This document shows, piece by piece, positions 9,120 to 17,066 of a stretch of DNA of 64,000 bases. Position 1 is the first letter of the stretch. The number at the start of each line of letters is the position of its first letter. The DNA comes from Microbacterium binotii. GTDB taxonomy: Bacteria > Actinomycetota > Actinomycetes > Actinomycetales > Microbacteriaceae. The DNA is taken from positions 3,100,001 through 3,164,000 of the forward strand of contig NZ_CP090347.1 of NCBI RefSeq assembly GCF_021398715.1, written 5' to 3'. The position numbers were made by a program, and so were the translations under genes. The notes under the pieces were generated by a model. The model did no database searches and was not told the DNA's origin. It worked only from the letters and a program-made list of their open reading frames with translations.

Positions 9120-9823
9120 GCCCGCATGTCGTCGTCACCGACATCGCGCGCGAAGAGGCCGACCTCGTCGACGCGTTCGCCGCGCTGGGCTCGGCCACCG
9201 TCCACGAAGCGCTCGGCCGCACCGGGTACGCCGGAAGCACGATCCGCCCCATCCAGCAGGGATCGGCGATCGCCGGCAGCGCCGTCACGGTGCTCACCGC
9301 CCCCGGCGACAACCTCATGGTGCATGTCGCCATCGAGCAGGCCCGCGCCGGCGACGTGATCGTCGTGGTCGCCACCGGACCGTCCCCGTTCGGGCACATC
9401 GGCGAGCTCATGGCGACGCAGATGCAGGTCAAAGGCGTACGCGGCTACGTCACCTCCGCCGGGGTGCGCGACACGGCCGAACTGCGCGCGATGGGCTTCC
9501 CCGCCTGGAGCCGCTACGTCTCGGCGCAGGGGTGCCTGCGCGACAGCCCCGGCTCGGTGAACGTCCCGGTCGTCCTGGACGGCGTCGTCGTCGAGCCCGG
9601 AGACATCGTGGTCGCCGACGACGACGGCGTGACGATCGTTCCGCGGATGCGGGCGGCAGCCGTTCTCGATGCGGCGCGCTCGCGCGCGGCACGCGAGGCG
9701 ACCAACCGCGCGAAGTACGAGGCCGGGGCCAGCTCCATGGACATCAACGGTCTGCGACCGGTCATCGCCGAGCTCGGCGTCGCCTACGTGTCCCAGGCGG
9801 AGCGACGCGATGCCGACTCCTGA
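9116..9823 (+). CDS. galC: 4-carboxy-4-hydroxy-2-oxoadipate aldolase (GalC/LigK, RraA-like)
   Basis: A 235-residue RraA-fold protein starting at GTG 9116, overlapping galB by 4 bp (GTGA). The class II pyruvate-aldolase signature is present: PFGHIGELMATQMQVKGVRG followed by SAGVRDTAELRAMGFPAW, with the Arg-Asp pair that holds the divalent metal. GalC/LigK splits CHA into pyruvate and oxaloacetate, the last step of the gallate and protocatechuate 4,5-cleavage routes. Cytoplasmic. Its 3' end overlaps the start of galD by 14 bp, so translation is probably coupled. Confidence 0.88.
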   Translation: MSPHVVVTDIAREEADLVDAFAALGSATVHEALGRTGYAGSTIRPIQQGSAIAGSAVTVLTAPGDNLMVHVAIEQARAGDVIVVVATGPSPFGHIGELMATQMQVKGVRGYVTSAGVRDTAELRAMGFPAWSRYVSAQGCLRDSPGSVNVPVVLDGVVVEPGDIVVADDDGVTIVPRMRAAAVLDAARSRAAREATNRAKYEAGASSMDINGLRPVIAELGVAYVSQAERRDADS

Positions 9824-10883
9824 TCCGGTACGCGACGGCATCCGCTGCCTGCTCATGCGCGGCGGCACCTCCAAGGGCGCCTTCTTCCTCGCGTCCGACT
9901 TGCCCGCCGACCCGTCCGCGCGCGACGACCTGCTGCTGCGGATCATGGGGAGCCCTGATCCAGCACAGATCGACGGACTGGGCGGCGCGCATCCGCTGAC
10001 GTCGAAGGTCGCCGTCGTCGAGCGCTCGAGCGATCCCGGATGCGACATCGACTATCTCTTCCTCCAGGTGAGCGTGGACGAGCCCGTCGTCGCCGATGCA
10101 CAGACGTGCGGCAACCTGCTGGCTGCGGTCGGCCCGTTCGCGATCGAGCGCGGGCTCGTCGCAGCGGATGCGGGCGAGAGCGTCCTGCGCATCCGCCTGC
10201 TCAACACGGGCGACATCGCCGAAGCCCGATTCTCGACCCCTGACGGGCGGGTCGAGTACGACGGCGACGAGGCGATCGCGGGCGTGCCCGGTACGGCCGG
10301 CCGGATCGCACTGACCACCCGCGGACAGAAGCCGCTGCTTCCCACCGGAGCGGCGACCGACGAGATCGCGGGCCACCGCGTCACCCTGGTCGACAACGGG
10401 ATGCCGGTCGTACTCATGGATGCCGCCGAGTTCGACGTCGCCGGAGACGAGAGTCCGGAAGAGCTGGAGTCCCGCACCGAGCTCCGCGAGCGGATCGAGA
10501 CGATCCGCCGGGCCGCCGGCCCGCTCTTCGGACTGGGCGACGTCTCGGCGCAGACGGTGCCCAAGATGTTCCTGCTGTCGCCGCCGCGCCGCGACGGAGC
10601 AGTGGGCACCCGGGCCTTCATCCCGGCGCGCGTGCACCCCACGATCGGGGTGCTGATGGCCGCATCCGTCGCCGCCGGCATCCGCATCCCCGGCGCCGTC
10701 GGATCCGACTTCGCCGTGCTCGGCGACGGCGAGCAGACGCTGCTCGAACACCCCGGCGGCACCTTCGCCGCCACCGTCGCCGTCACCGGCGACGCCGCAT
10801 CCGGCTGGCGCGCGAGTTCGTCGTCGGTCCGCACCGCACGAAAGATCTTCGACGGGCTCGTCTTCCCGAGACCCCGCCGCTGA
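9810..10883 (+). CDS. galD: 4-oxalomesaconate tautomerase (GalD, PrpF family)
   Basis: A 357-residue PrpF/DUF453 protein with two diaminopimelate-epimerase-like halves: IRCLLMRGGTSKGAFF at the N-terminus (residues 11-26) and AQTCGNLLAAVGPFAIERGL mid-protein, plus TVPKMFLLSPP near residue 250. PrpF-type isomerases shift a C=C next to carboxylates; GalD converts the keto form of 4-oxalomesaconate to the enol/mesaconate form used by GalB. ATG 9810 has GGCGGAG 7 nt upstream within galC. Position between galC and the dioxygenase supports GalD over PrpF (no prpCD genes nearby). Confidence 0.87.
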   Translation: MPTPDPVRDGIRCLLMRGGTSKGAFFLASDLPADPSARDDLLLRIMGSPDPAQIDGLGGAHPLTSKVAVVERSSDPGCDIDYLFLQVSVDEPVVADAQTCGNLLAAVGPFAIERGLVAADAGESVLRIRLLNTGDIAEARFSTPDGRVEYDGDEAIAGVPGTAGRIALTTRGQKPLLPTGAATDEIAGHRVTLVDNGMPVVLMDAAEFDVAGDESPEELESRTELRERIETIRRAAGPLFGLGDVSAQTVPKMFLLSPPRRDGAVGTRAFIPARVHPTIGVLMAASVAAGIRIPGAVGSDFAVLGDGEQTLLEHPGGTFAATVAVTGDAASGWRASSSSVRTARKIFDGLVFPRPRR

Positions 10884-10902
10884 CCGTCAGAGAGGACACA
10901 CC

Positions 10903-11919
10903 ATGGCAACGCGCGACAACTTCGACCTCGCACACCTGGGCGGCGTCGAGCTGTTCACCCCGGTCTTCGAGGAGAGCCTGCATTTCTTCCGCGACCTGCT
11001 CGCGATGCGGGAGGTGGCCCGCATCGGCGACTCCGCCTACCTCCGCTGCTGGGACGAGTACCAGCTGTACACGCTCAAGCTCACCGCATCCGACACCAAC
11101 GGCGTCGGCCGCACGCTCTTCCGCGTCACGAGCCCCGAGGCACTGGAGCGTCGCGTCGCGGCCATCGAGGCGGCCGGTCTCGGCCACGGCTGGCGCGAGC
11201 CCGAGGTCGGCGTCGGCCGCTCGTACGAGTTCGAGGATCCGGACGGCCACCTCATGGGCATCTACTACGAGACCGAGCACTACGTGCCCGACGACGAGGA
11301 TCGCCCGGCGCTGAAGAACCAGGCGTCCGCGTTCCCCGGACGCGGCGTGAACGCCCGCCGCATGGACCACATCAACTACCTGGCCAGCGACGTGACGAAG
11401 GCGGGCGAGTTCTGGCGCGACGTCATGGGTGCCCGCGAGTCCGAGCGGGTGCGCCTGGACAGCGGCGGGTACGCGGCCTGGTGGTTCCGGTTCCAGCAGA
11501 AGTCGTACGACGTGGTCTACAGCGAGGACTGGACCGGCGAACACGGTCGGTTCCACCACTTCGCGCTCGCCCCCGACACCCGCGAGGACATCCTCAAGGC
11601 CGCCGACATCTTCCTCGAGAACGGCGTGCACATCGAGTTCGGGCCGTACAAGCACGCCATCAACCAGACATTCTTCATCTACGTCTGGGAGCCGGGCGGA
11701 AACCGCATCGAGCTCGCCAACGCCGGCGCGCGCCTCATCCTCGACCCGGACTGGCCGGTCGTGGAGTGGTCGCAGGCCGAGCGGGCCAAGGGCCAGGCCT
11801 GGGGGGCGAAGACGGTGCCGACCTTCCACACGCACGGCACGCCGTTCCTGGCGAACCAGGCCGAGATCGACGAGGCGGCGATGAAGGGCGAACCGATCCC
11901 CGCGCCGCAGAAGCGCTGA
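10903..11919 (+). CDS. Type I (VOC-fold) extradiol ring-cleaving dioxygenase
   Basis: A 338-residue two-domain vicinal-oxygen-chelate protein of the catechol 2,3-dioxygenase / homoprotocatechuate 2,3-dioxygenase kind. The C-terminal domain holds the Fe/Mn ligands His156 (RRMDHINYLASD), His219 (FHHFALAPD) and Glu270 (GNRIELANAG), with acid-base residues His251 and Tyr260 in the same spacing as His246 and Tyr255 of XylE. Strong RBS GAGAGGA; 19 bp after galD. In this operon its product should be 4-oxalomesaconate, so gallate or 3-O-methylgallate is the expected substrate; that role is normally filled by unrelated LigAB-type enzymes. The C-terminal tail of about 60 residues after Glu270 resembles HPCD-type enzymes. 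Confidence 0.87.
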   Translation: MATRDNFDLAHLGGVELFTPVFEESLHFFRDLLAMREVARIGDSAYLRCWDEYQLYTLKLTASDTNGVGRTLFRVTSPEALERRVAAIEAAGLGHGWREPEVGVGRSYEFEDPDGHLMGIYYETEHYVPDDEDRPALKNQASAFPGRGVNARRMDHINYLASDVTKAGEFWRDVMGARESERVRLDSGGYAAWWFRFQQKSYDVVYSEDWTGEHGRFHHFALAPDTREDILKAADIFLENGVHIEFGPYKHAINQTFFIYVWEPGGNRIELANAGARLILDPDWPVVEWSQAERAKGQAWGAKTVPTFHTHGTPFLANQAEIDEAAMKGEPIPAPQKR

Positions 11920-11925
11920 GCGGGC

Positions 11926-13038
11926 TCAGCCCCAGACGGATGCGGCGATGTCGACGACGGCACGCACCTTCGCCCACTGCTGATCCTCGGTGAGCTCGTT
12001 GCCCTCCTCCGTGGAGGCGAACCCGCACTGGGGGCTCAGAGCGAGCTGATCGAGCGGGGCGAAGGCTGCGGCCTCGTCGATGCGGCGACGGATGTCGTCG
12101 GCGCTCTCGAGCTCGCCGGTCTTGGTGGTCACCAGGCCGAGCACGACGCGCTTGTCACCCTCGGGCAGGAACCGCAGCGGCTCGAACCCGCCTGCGCGCT
12201 CTGAGTCGTACTCGAGGAAGTACCCGTCGTAGGCCGTGTTGCCGAGCAGCTGCTCGGCAACCGGCTCGTATCCGCCGGACGAGATCCAGGTGGAGCGGAA
12301 GTTGCCACGACAGACGTGCGTGGTGACGGTGAGGTCGGCGGGCTTGTCGTCCAGGATGCGGTTGAGCAGATCGGCGTAGCGCTCGGCGATGCCGTCGGTG
12401 TCGATCCCGCGGGCGCGGGCCTTCTCGAGTTCCGCCTCCGAGCACAGGTATGCCCATGCCGTGTCGTCGAACTGCAGATACCGCGCGCCCGCCGCGTAGA
12501 ACGCGTCCAGCGCGTCGCGGTAGGCGGCGACGAGATCGTCGACGATCGCCTCACGCCCGTCGTAGACGGCACCGTCGATGTGGCCCGGCTCCAGCCGGAA
12601 GTCGAGCACGGTCGGCGCGGGAATCGTGAACTTCGGCAGCAGACCGGTGCCCTCCGCGATCGCCGCGAGCGAGCGGTAGTGCGCGAGGAACGGGTGCGCG
12701 TCGTCGAATCGGATGGGTCCCGTGATCTCGATGCCTCGCGGCTTGGTCTGCACGCCCTGGAACTGGATGCCGTGGTCGAGTTCCACGATGTCGACACCGC
12801 CGAGCATCCCGAAGAAGTCGAAGTGCCACCACGAGCGACGGAACTCGCCGTCGCTCGCGACCTCGAGACCCGCGGCGCGCTGACGGGCGACGAGGTCGAC
12901 GATCTCCGCGTCCTCCACGGCGCCCAGCTCGGCATCCGTCAGCTCACCCGACGCGTGACGTCGCCGGGCGGCGGCGAGGCCCGGCGGGCGGAGGAAGCTT
13001 CCGACGATGTCGGCACGGAACGGCGCTGAAGTGCTCAC
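11926..13038 (-). CDS. MetE C-terminal-like (core) methionine synthase family protein
   Basis: A 370-residue protein of the cobalamin-independent methionine synthase catalytic-domain family (YxjG/YxjH-like), lacking the MetE N-terminal half. All zinc ligands are present: His241 and Cys243 (TTHVCRGN), Glu276 (YFLEYD), Cys338 (SPQCGF); the homocysteine-binding SDGEFRR lies near residue 62. It could methylate homocysteine using 5-methyl-THF, the product of the two O-demethylases in this island. Start GTG 13038 is leaderless, with TAGCAT 6 nt upstream. It is convergent with the dioxygenase gene (6-bp gap), not in its operon. Another thiol acceptor is possible. Confidence 0.85.
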   Translation of the reverse strand: MSTSAPFRADIVGSFLRPPGLAAARRRHASGELTDAELGAVEDAEIVDLVARQRAAGLEVASDGEFRRSWWHFDFFGMLGGVDIVELDHGIQFQGVQTKPRGIEITGPIRFDDAHPFLAHYRSLAAIAEGTGLLPKFTIPAPTVLDFRLEPGHIDGAVYDGREAIVDDLVAAYRDALDAFYAAGARYLQFDDTAWAYLCSEAELEKARARGIDTDGIAERYADLLNRILDDKPADLTVTTHVCRGNFRSTWISSGGYEPVAEQLLGNTAYDGYFLEYDSERAGGFEPLRFLPEGDKRVVLGLVTTKTGELESADDIRRRIDEAAAFAPLDQLALSPQCGFASTEEGNELTEDQQWAKVRAVVDIAASVWG

Positions 13039-13120
13039 GTCGCGATGCTACCGACCCGGCCATGCGTGCGGGCGAAGGACCGGCCTGAGTTAACCCCGGT
13101 GACGTCGATCGCAGCGCAGC

Positions 13121-13155
13121 GGATGCGGGGAGGCGTCGAGCACCTCCCCGCATCC
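13121..13155. terminator. Perfect 13-bp hairpin after the DUF6351 gene
   Basis: GGATGCGGGGAGG (13121-13133) and its complement (13143-13155) enclose a 9-nt loop directly after the stop codon of the 13158-15950 gene. It may also act on transcription reading from the left. Confidence 0.6.
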
Positions 13156-13157
13156 GA

Positions 13158-15950
13158 TCAGGAGCGCGCCTGGCCGCCGCGACGTCGCGCGAGCACGACG
13201 GCGCCGCCGCCGAGCACCAGGACCCCCGCGCCCAGAGCGAGAAGCTCCCATGGAACCGTCCCGCCCGTGGCGGCGAGGGAGCCCGCAGGAACGATCGTGA
13301 TGGGCACGCGCAGCGGTTCGAGATCGCCCGAGGCGATCACGAGCGTGTGCGCACCCGCGGGGATGCTCGCCGGGATCGTCGCACGGATCGTGATGCGGCC
13401 CTCCGCATCCGCGGCGGGAATCCCCGCCAGCACATACGGCTCGCTGCGGATCTCGGCGGCGATGCGCTGACCCGGCGTGAGCCCCGCGACCCGCGCGACG
13501 AGGGTGCCGCCCTGCTCGAAGCGACCATCACCCACGTCGACCGTCGCCCACACCGACGCGCTCGGCGACGGCGACGGCGGGTTCGAGGGAGACGACGCCG
13601 CGGCCACCGGGGCGGTCGCGGCGGAGACACGGGATGCCGGCTGGTAGCCCTCGGCGGCCACCGACACACGCACCGTGAGCGCCGCGCCCTCGTGCGCCGC
13701 CTCGGGCGTGAACGAGGCCGACACGGCGCCCTCGATCGCGACGCCGTCGGCGAACCACTGGTAGCCGAGCGTCGCGCCCGGCGTCGCGCTCTCCGCCGAC
13801 ACCGAGAGCTCGGCGCCCACGCGGGCCTCTCCCGCGATCACGGGCGGCTCGAGGGCCGCATCCGGCTGCGTGTCGAAGCTCTGCCAGACGCCGGCGTAGT
13901 CCACCCGGCCCTGGCTGGGCTTCGACCAGTCGCAGACCCCCGTGGGGAAGGCTGCGGTCAGCCGCTGCCACTGCCCGTCGGTCATGACGGGGTAGTCCGC
14001 GCGCACCGGCTCCGCCAGCTGGCACTTCAGGACGTCGCGGGAGAGGGATTCTCCCGCGACGTAGCGAGGCTCCGAGTGGTAGGGGAACAACTGGTTGCAG
14101 GTGCTCTGCGTGTTCTCGTAGTCGAGCTGCTCCGAGACGAATCCGTCATCGGTGTAGCACCCGTCCCCGAGACCTGCGGGGCGCGCGGCGACCGTCCGCG
14201 CCCGGTCGCCGAAGCCGCCCATCGCGACGATGTTGTCCAGCCACTCCTCCAGCTTGTCGAGACCCGCGGTGTACATCGCGCTCGCGTACCCCGCGTCCTT
14301 GCTCGTCCAGCTGACGTGGGTGTCCGCGTTGCCGTAGGCGTCGAGCATCCGCTCACGGATGATCGCGGAGCGGTAGCGCTCGTGGAAGTCTCCCGTCGGG
14401 TCGGTGTAGCGACGCATCTCGATCACCGGCGTGTAGGCGAGCCCGCCGGTCATGAGGTTGATGCGGCCGGTACGATATGCCTGCTCGATGGCCTCGACGC
14501 TCGCCTCGGACCGCGCCGAGGTGCGCGTGCCATCCACATCCATCCCGCCGGCGTTCTCGTTGAGGGTGACGAACTGCTCGGGCGAGATCGCGCCCGACTG
14601 GAGAGCGGCCAGACCGTACTGCACCCCCACGTTGTCCGGGAGGACGCGCTGTCCGCGACCCTGGTCGTCGACGCCGTAGACGTTCTGCACCATGTCGGCG
14701 ATCGTGCATCGCAGTCCGTCGGGGTTGGCCTCCGACCAGCGGTCGCCGACCGGAACGGCGGCGTTGCAGCCGGCGCGCGGGTTGTCGACACCGGTGAACC
14801 AGGTGAAGCCGGTGCAGGTGAACAGCTGCGCGTGACCCGTGACGGCGAGCTTCTGCGCGTCGGTCCATCCGGCCCCGGCCGGCGAGCTCCAGAATCCGAG
14901 CAGGTTGGTGCAGTCGTGTCCGGCGACGGTCGTCGTGCGCTCGTCCGGGTAACCGATGTCTCCCATGACGCCGTCGATGATGCCGGGGTAGTTGTTGGCC
15001 AGCAGGAGTTGCTGCATGGTGCCGGCCGAACCGCCCGAACCGATCGTGTAGGTGACGGGCCCCACCTGCTCGATCACGTGTTCCTTGACCATCATCGCGG
15101 TCTCCGCGCTCGTGACGTCGTTGCAGTTCTGCGCGAACACGTTGAAGGTCGCCGAGGCGACGATGTAGCCGCGCGAGAGCAGCATGTCGTTCTCGACGCC
15201 GCCCGTGCTCGATCCCTGCCAATAGCCCACGCCGCAGGCGCCGCCGAAGGTGTAGGCGAGCTTTCCGTTCCAGCCAGCCGCACGCGCGGCATACGTGGGC
15301 GCGGGGTCGGCGGGTCCGGCGAGCATCGCCGTCTCGTAGACCGCGCGGTTGATGGTGCCGCGCTCGAGCCGAACGACGTAGGGGACGGTGCGACCCTCGA
15401 CGGTCGCGGTGGCGACGTCGCCGGGCGTGGAACCGTCGGTGGGATAGTCGGCCCAGGCTCCGCCCGTGGTGCGGTAGCGGAAGCTGACGCGCGCCTCGGC
15501 CACGTGACAGTTCTCGTCCGTGGGCCCGAGGTTCCACGGCGCCCCGGATGCGGTGCAGTACATCGGATGCTGGGGACCGGAGAAGACCGGGCCGTAGGCG
15601 GGATGGTTCTGGATCTCGAGGGTCTCGGAGTTCGATGCCGATCGCGCCGTCACCTCGCTCGTCCCCAGGGGCAGATCCTCGACGAGTCCGATGAGACGTC
15701 CGTTCACGGCGATGAAGGAGGCGGTGACGTCACGCCCGTCCGCGATCACGACCGTGGCCTCGTCCGCGCCGTCCACCGCGATGAGCGCGTCGCCTCCTGT
15801 CACGGTGTCCGCGCGACCCGAGAGCACGGTGAGCGAGAGGTCGTCGGCGGCGGCGGCCGATCCGAGCGGAACGGCGAGCGCCGCCACCACTCCGATCGCG
15901 GCAGCGGCGGACGCGAGCATCCTCGCGCGAGGTCGTCGATGTCTGAGCAT
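13158..15950 (-). CDS. Secreted, sortase-E anchored DUF6351-type (alpha/beta-hydrolase-like) protein
   Basis: A 930-residue surface protein. Order: Sec signal peptide (residues 1-34); a large domain to about residue 700 that matches what is called DUF6351, with a serine elbow GSGGSAG (Ser308) and many Cys; a bacterial Ig-like domain (LGYQWFADGVAIEGA...); a Pro/Ser linker; a small beta domain; then LAATG, a hydrophobic helix and RRRGG, i.e. an LAxTG class E sortase tail. RBS GGAGG lies 7 nt before ATG 15950. An extracellular esterase or related hydrolase is plausible, but substrate and catalytic triad are not established. Divergent region to the right is AT-richer than average. Confidence 0.8.
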   Translation of the reverse strand: MLRHRRPRARMLASAAAAIGVVAALAVPLGSAAAADDLSLTVLSGRADTVTGGDALIAVDGADEATVVIADGRDVTASFIAVNGRLIGLVEDLPLGTSEVTARSASNSETLEIQNHPAYGPVFSGPQHPMYCTASGAPWNLGPTDENCHVAEARVSFRYRTTGGAWADYPTDGSTPGDVATATVEGRTVPYVVRLERGTINRAVYETAMLAGPADPAPTYAARAAGWNGKLAYTFGGACGVGYWQGSSTGGVENDMLLSRGYIVASATFNVFAQNCNDVTSAETAMMVKEHVIEQVGPVTYTIGSGGSAGTMQQLLLANNYPGIIDGVMGDIGYPDERTTTVAGHDCTNLLGFWSSPAGAGWTDAQKLAVTGHAQLFTCTGFTWFTGVDNPRAGCNAAVPVGDRWSEANPDGLRCTIADMVQNVYGVDDQGRGQRVLPDNVGVQYGLAALQSGAISPEQFVTLNENAGGMDVDGTRTSARSEASVEAIEQAYRTGRINLMTGGLAYTPVIEMRRYTDPTGDFHERYRSAIIRERMLDAYGNADTHVSWTSKDAGYASAMYTAGLDKLEEWLDNIVAMGGFGDRARTVAARPAGLGDGCYTDDGFVSEQLDYENTQSTCNQLFPYHSEPRYVAGESLSRDVLKCQLAEPVRADYPVMTDGQWQRLTAAFPTGVCDWSKPSQGRVDYAGVWQSFDTQPDAALEPPVIAGEARVGAELSVSAESATPGATLGYQWFADGVAIEGAVSASFTPEAAHEGAALTVRVSVAAEGYQPASRVSAATAPVAAASSPSNPPSPSPSASVWATVDVGDGRFEQGGTLVARVAGLTPGQRIAAEIRSEPYVLAGIPAADAEGRITIRATIPASIPAGAHTLVIASGDLEPLRVPITIVPAGSLAATGGTVPWELLALGAGVLVLGGGAVVLARRRGGQARS

Positions 15951-16063
15951 GCAAGATCCTCCGATGTGACGTCATCGTCATGGGGATGCCTCGTTGCGCC
16001 CCCTCGGGGATGAGAGTAGAAGTAATTGTTACGAGCGTCAATGAATCTTTACATAAGGTGCAC

Positions 16064-16936
16064 TCAGGAAAGCCGCTGCGGGCGGATCAGAGGAACCAGC
16101 GCCGGCTCGATGGCCGCGACGTGTTCCCGCATCCGTTCCTCCGCCGCAGGTCCGAGCGCGTCGTACACGGCGACGAAGGCCTCGCGTGCGCGTTCGCGCG
16201 GCCACGCCGCGGGCATGAGGCGCATCGGATGACCGGGCTCCGTATGACGGAACGATTGCCAGGCCAGCATGAGGGACGTACGCCGCTCGAGCGCCGCCGC
16301 GGGCGCGAGCTCCCGCCCGCCGTCGCCGACCCGCGTGAGGAACTCGGCGTAGTCCCGCTCCACCTCGGACAGATCCCACGCGCGCGTCGGACTGTCACCC
16401 GGCGCTGTGGCCAGCACTCCCCTCAAGGTGGAGACCTGCCCGACCCCGAGCCGACCCAGGGCGTCCACCGCAGCGTCGACGGAATCGAAGGGCGAGATCC
16501 ACACGCCGTCGTACAGGGGGGCGTACCCCAGCCAGCGCAGCCGGGTGCGGGCGGCATGACGCAGGGGGCGCTCCTTCTCCGGGATCGAGAAGAGCACCGC
16601 GCTCCACAGACCGTCCCACGCCGGATCCTCCCGGCCGAAACGCTGCAGCCACTGGGCTTCGTCGGCCAGCACCGACGCGCCGCGATCGGTGAGGGCGTGA
16701 CTCGTGCGCCTCCCCGACTTGCTCAGGATGAGAAGGTCGCGGTCGGTCAGCCGCGTCAGGCTCGCCCGCGTCGCGGGCGCCTTCACTCCGAGATCCGCCA
16801 TCGCGGCCAGCAACGCACCGGTCGGCATCGGCGCGTCCACCCCCCACCAGTAGTCCCCGAAGAGGGTGAGGATCTGATGCGCCGGCGACCGCTTGCGGCC
16901 GATGCTCACGGTCGGCGCCTGTCGGGTGTCGCTCAC
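16064..16936 (-). CDS. PaaX family transcriptional regulator
   Basis: A 290-residue GTG-started protein with the PaaX N-terminal winged helix (AHQILTLFGDYWWGVDAPMPTGALLAAMADLGVKAPATRASLTRL) and the C-terminal PaaX-C segment. PaaX repressors respond to phenylacetyl-CoA or related aryl-CoA compounds. No paa genes are adjacent, so the regulon is unknown; the divergent LRR protein and the surface protein at 13158 are its only close neighbours, and the aromatic island begins 3 kb away. It may have a leaderless start, with GAGAAT 6 nt before GTG. Confidence 0.82.
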   Translation of the reverse strand: MSDTRQAPTVSIGRKRSPAHQILTLFGDYWWGVDAPMPTGALLAAMADLGVKAPATRASLTRLTDRDLLILSKSGRRTSHALTDRGASVLADEAQWLQRFGREDPAWDGLWSAVLFSIPEKERPLRHAARTRLRWLGYAPLYDGVWISPFDSVDAAVDALGRLGVGQVSTLRGVLATAPGDSPTRAWDLSEVERDYAEFLTRVGDGGRELAPAAALERRTSLMLAWQSFRHTEPGHPMRLMPAAWPRERAREAFVAVYDALGPAAEERMREHVAAIEPALVPLIRPQRLS

Positions 16937-17066
16937 CGCCCCATTCTCGCAGCGCGCATCCCGCGATTCGTGTGGTCACGAGGTGGTGGTCGCCGTCGAG
17001 GCCGCCGGAAGTGAGGGCGAGTCAGCGATCGTCGCCCTCAGGCCTCCGCGCCGATAGCGTCCGGCC

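Noticed and set aside
9116..9823. RNase E regulator RraA
   Set aside because: It has the longer aldolase form with the VRD metal motif and is in the gal operon; the better RraA candidate is at 42607.
9810..10883. PrpF methylaconitate isomerase of the 2-methylcitrate cycle
   Set aside because: Same family, but no prpB/C/D genes are near and the gene lies in an operon with GalB, GalC and a dioxygenase.
13347..16013. An 888-codon open frame on the plus strand
   Set aside because: It is the mirror of the 930-codon surface-protein gene; its translation is Arg/Gly/Asp-rich with no motifs, a typical high-GC shadow frame.
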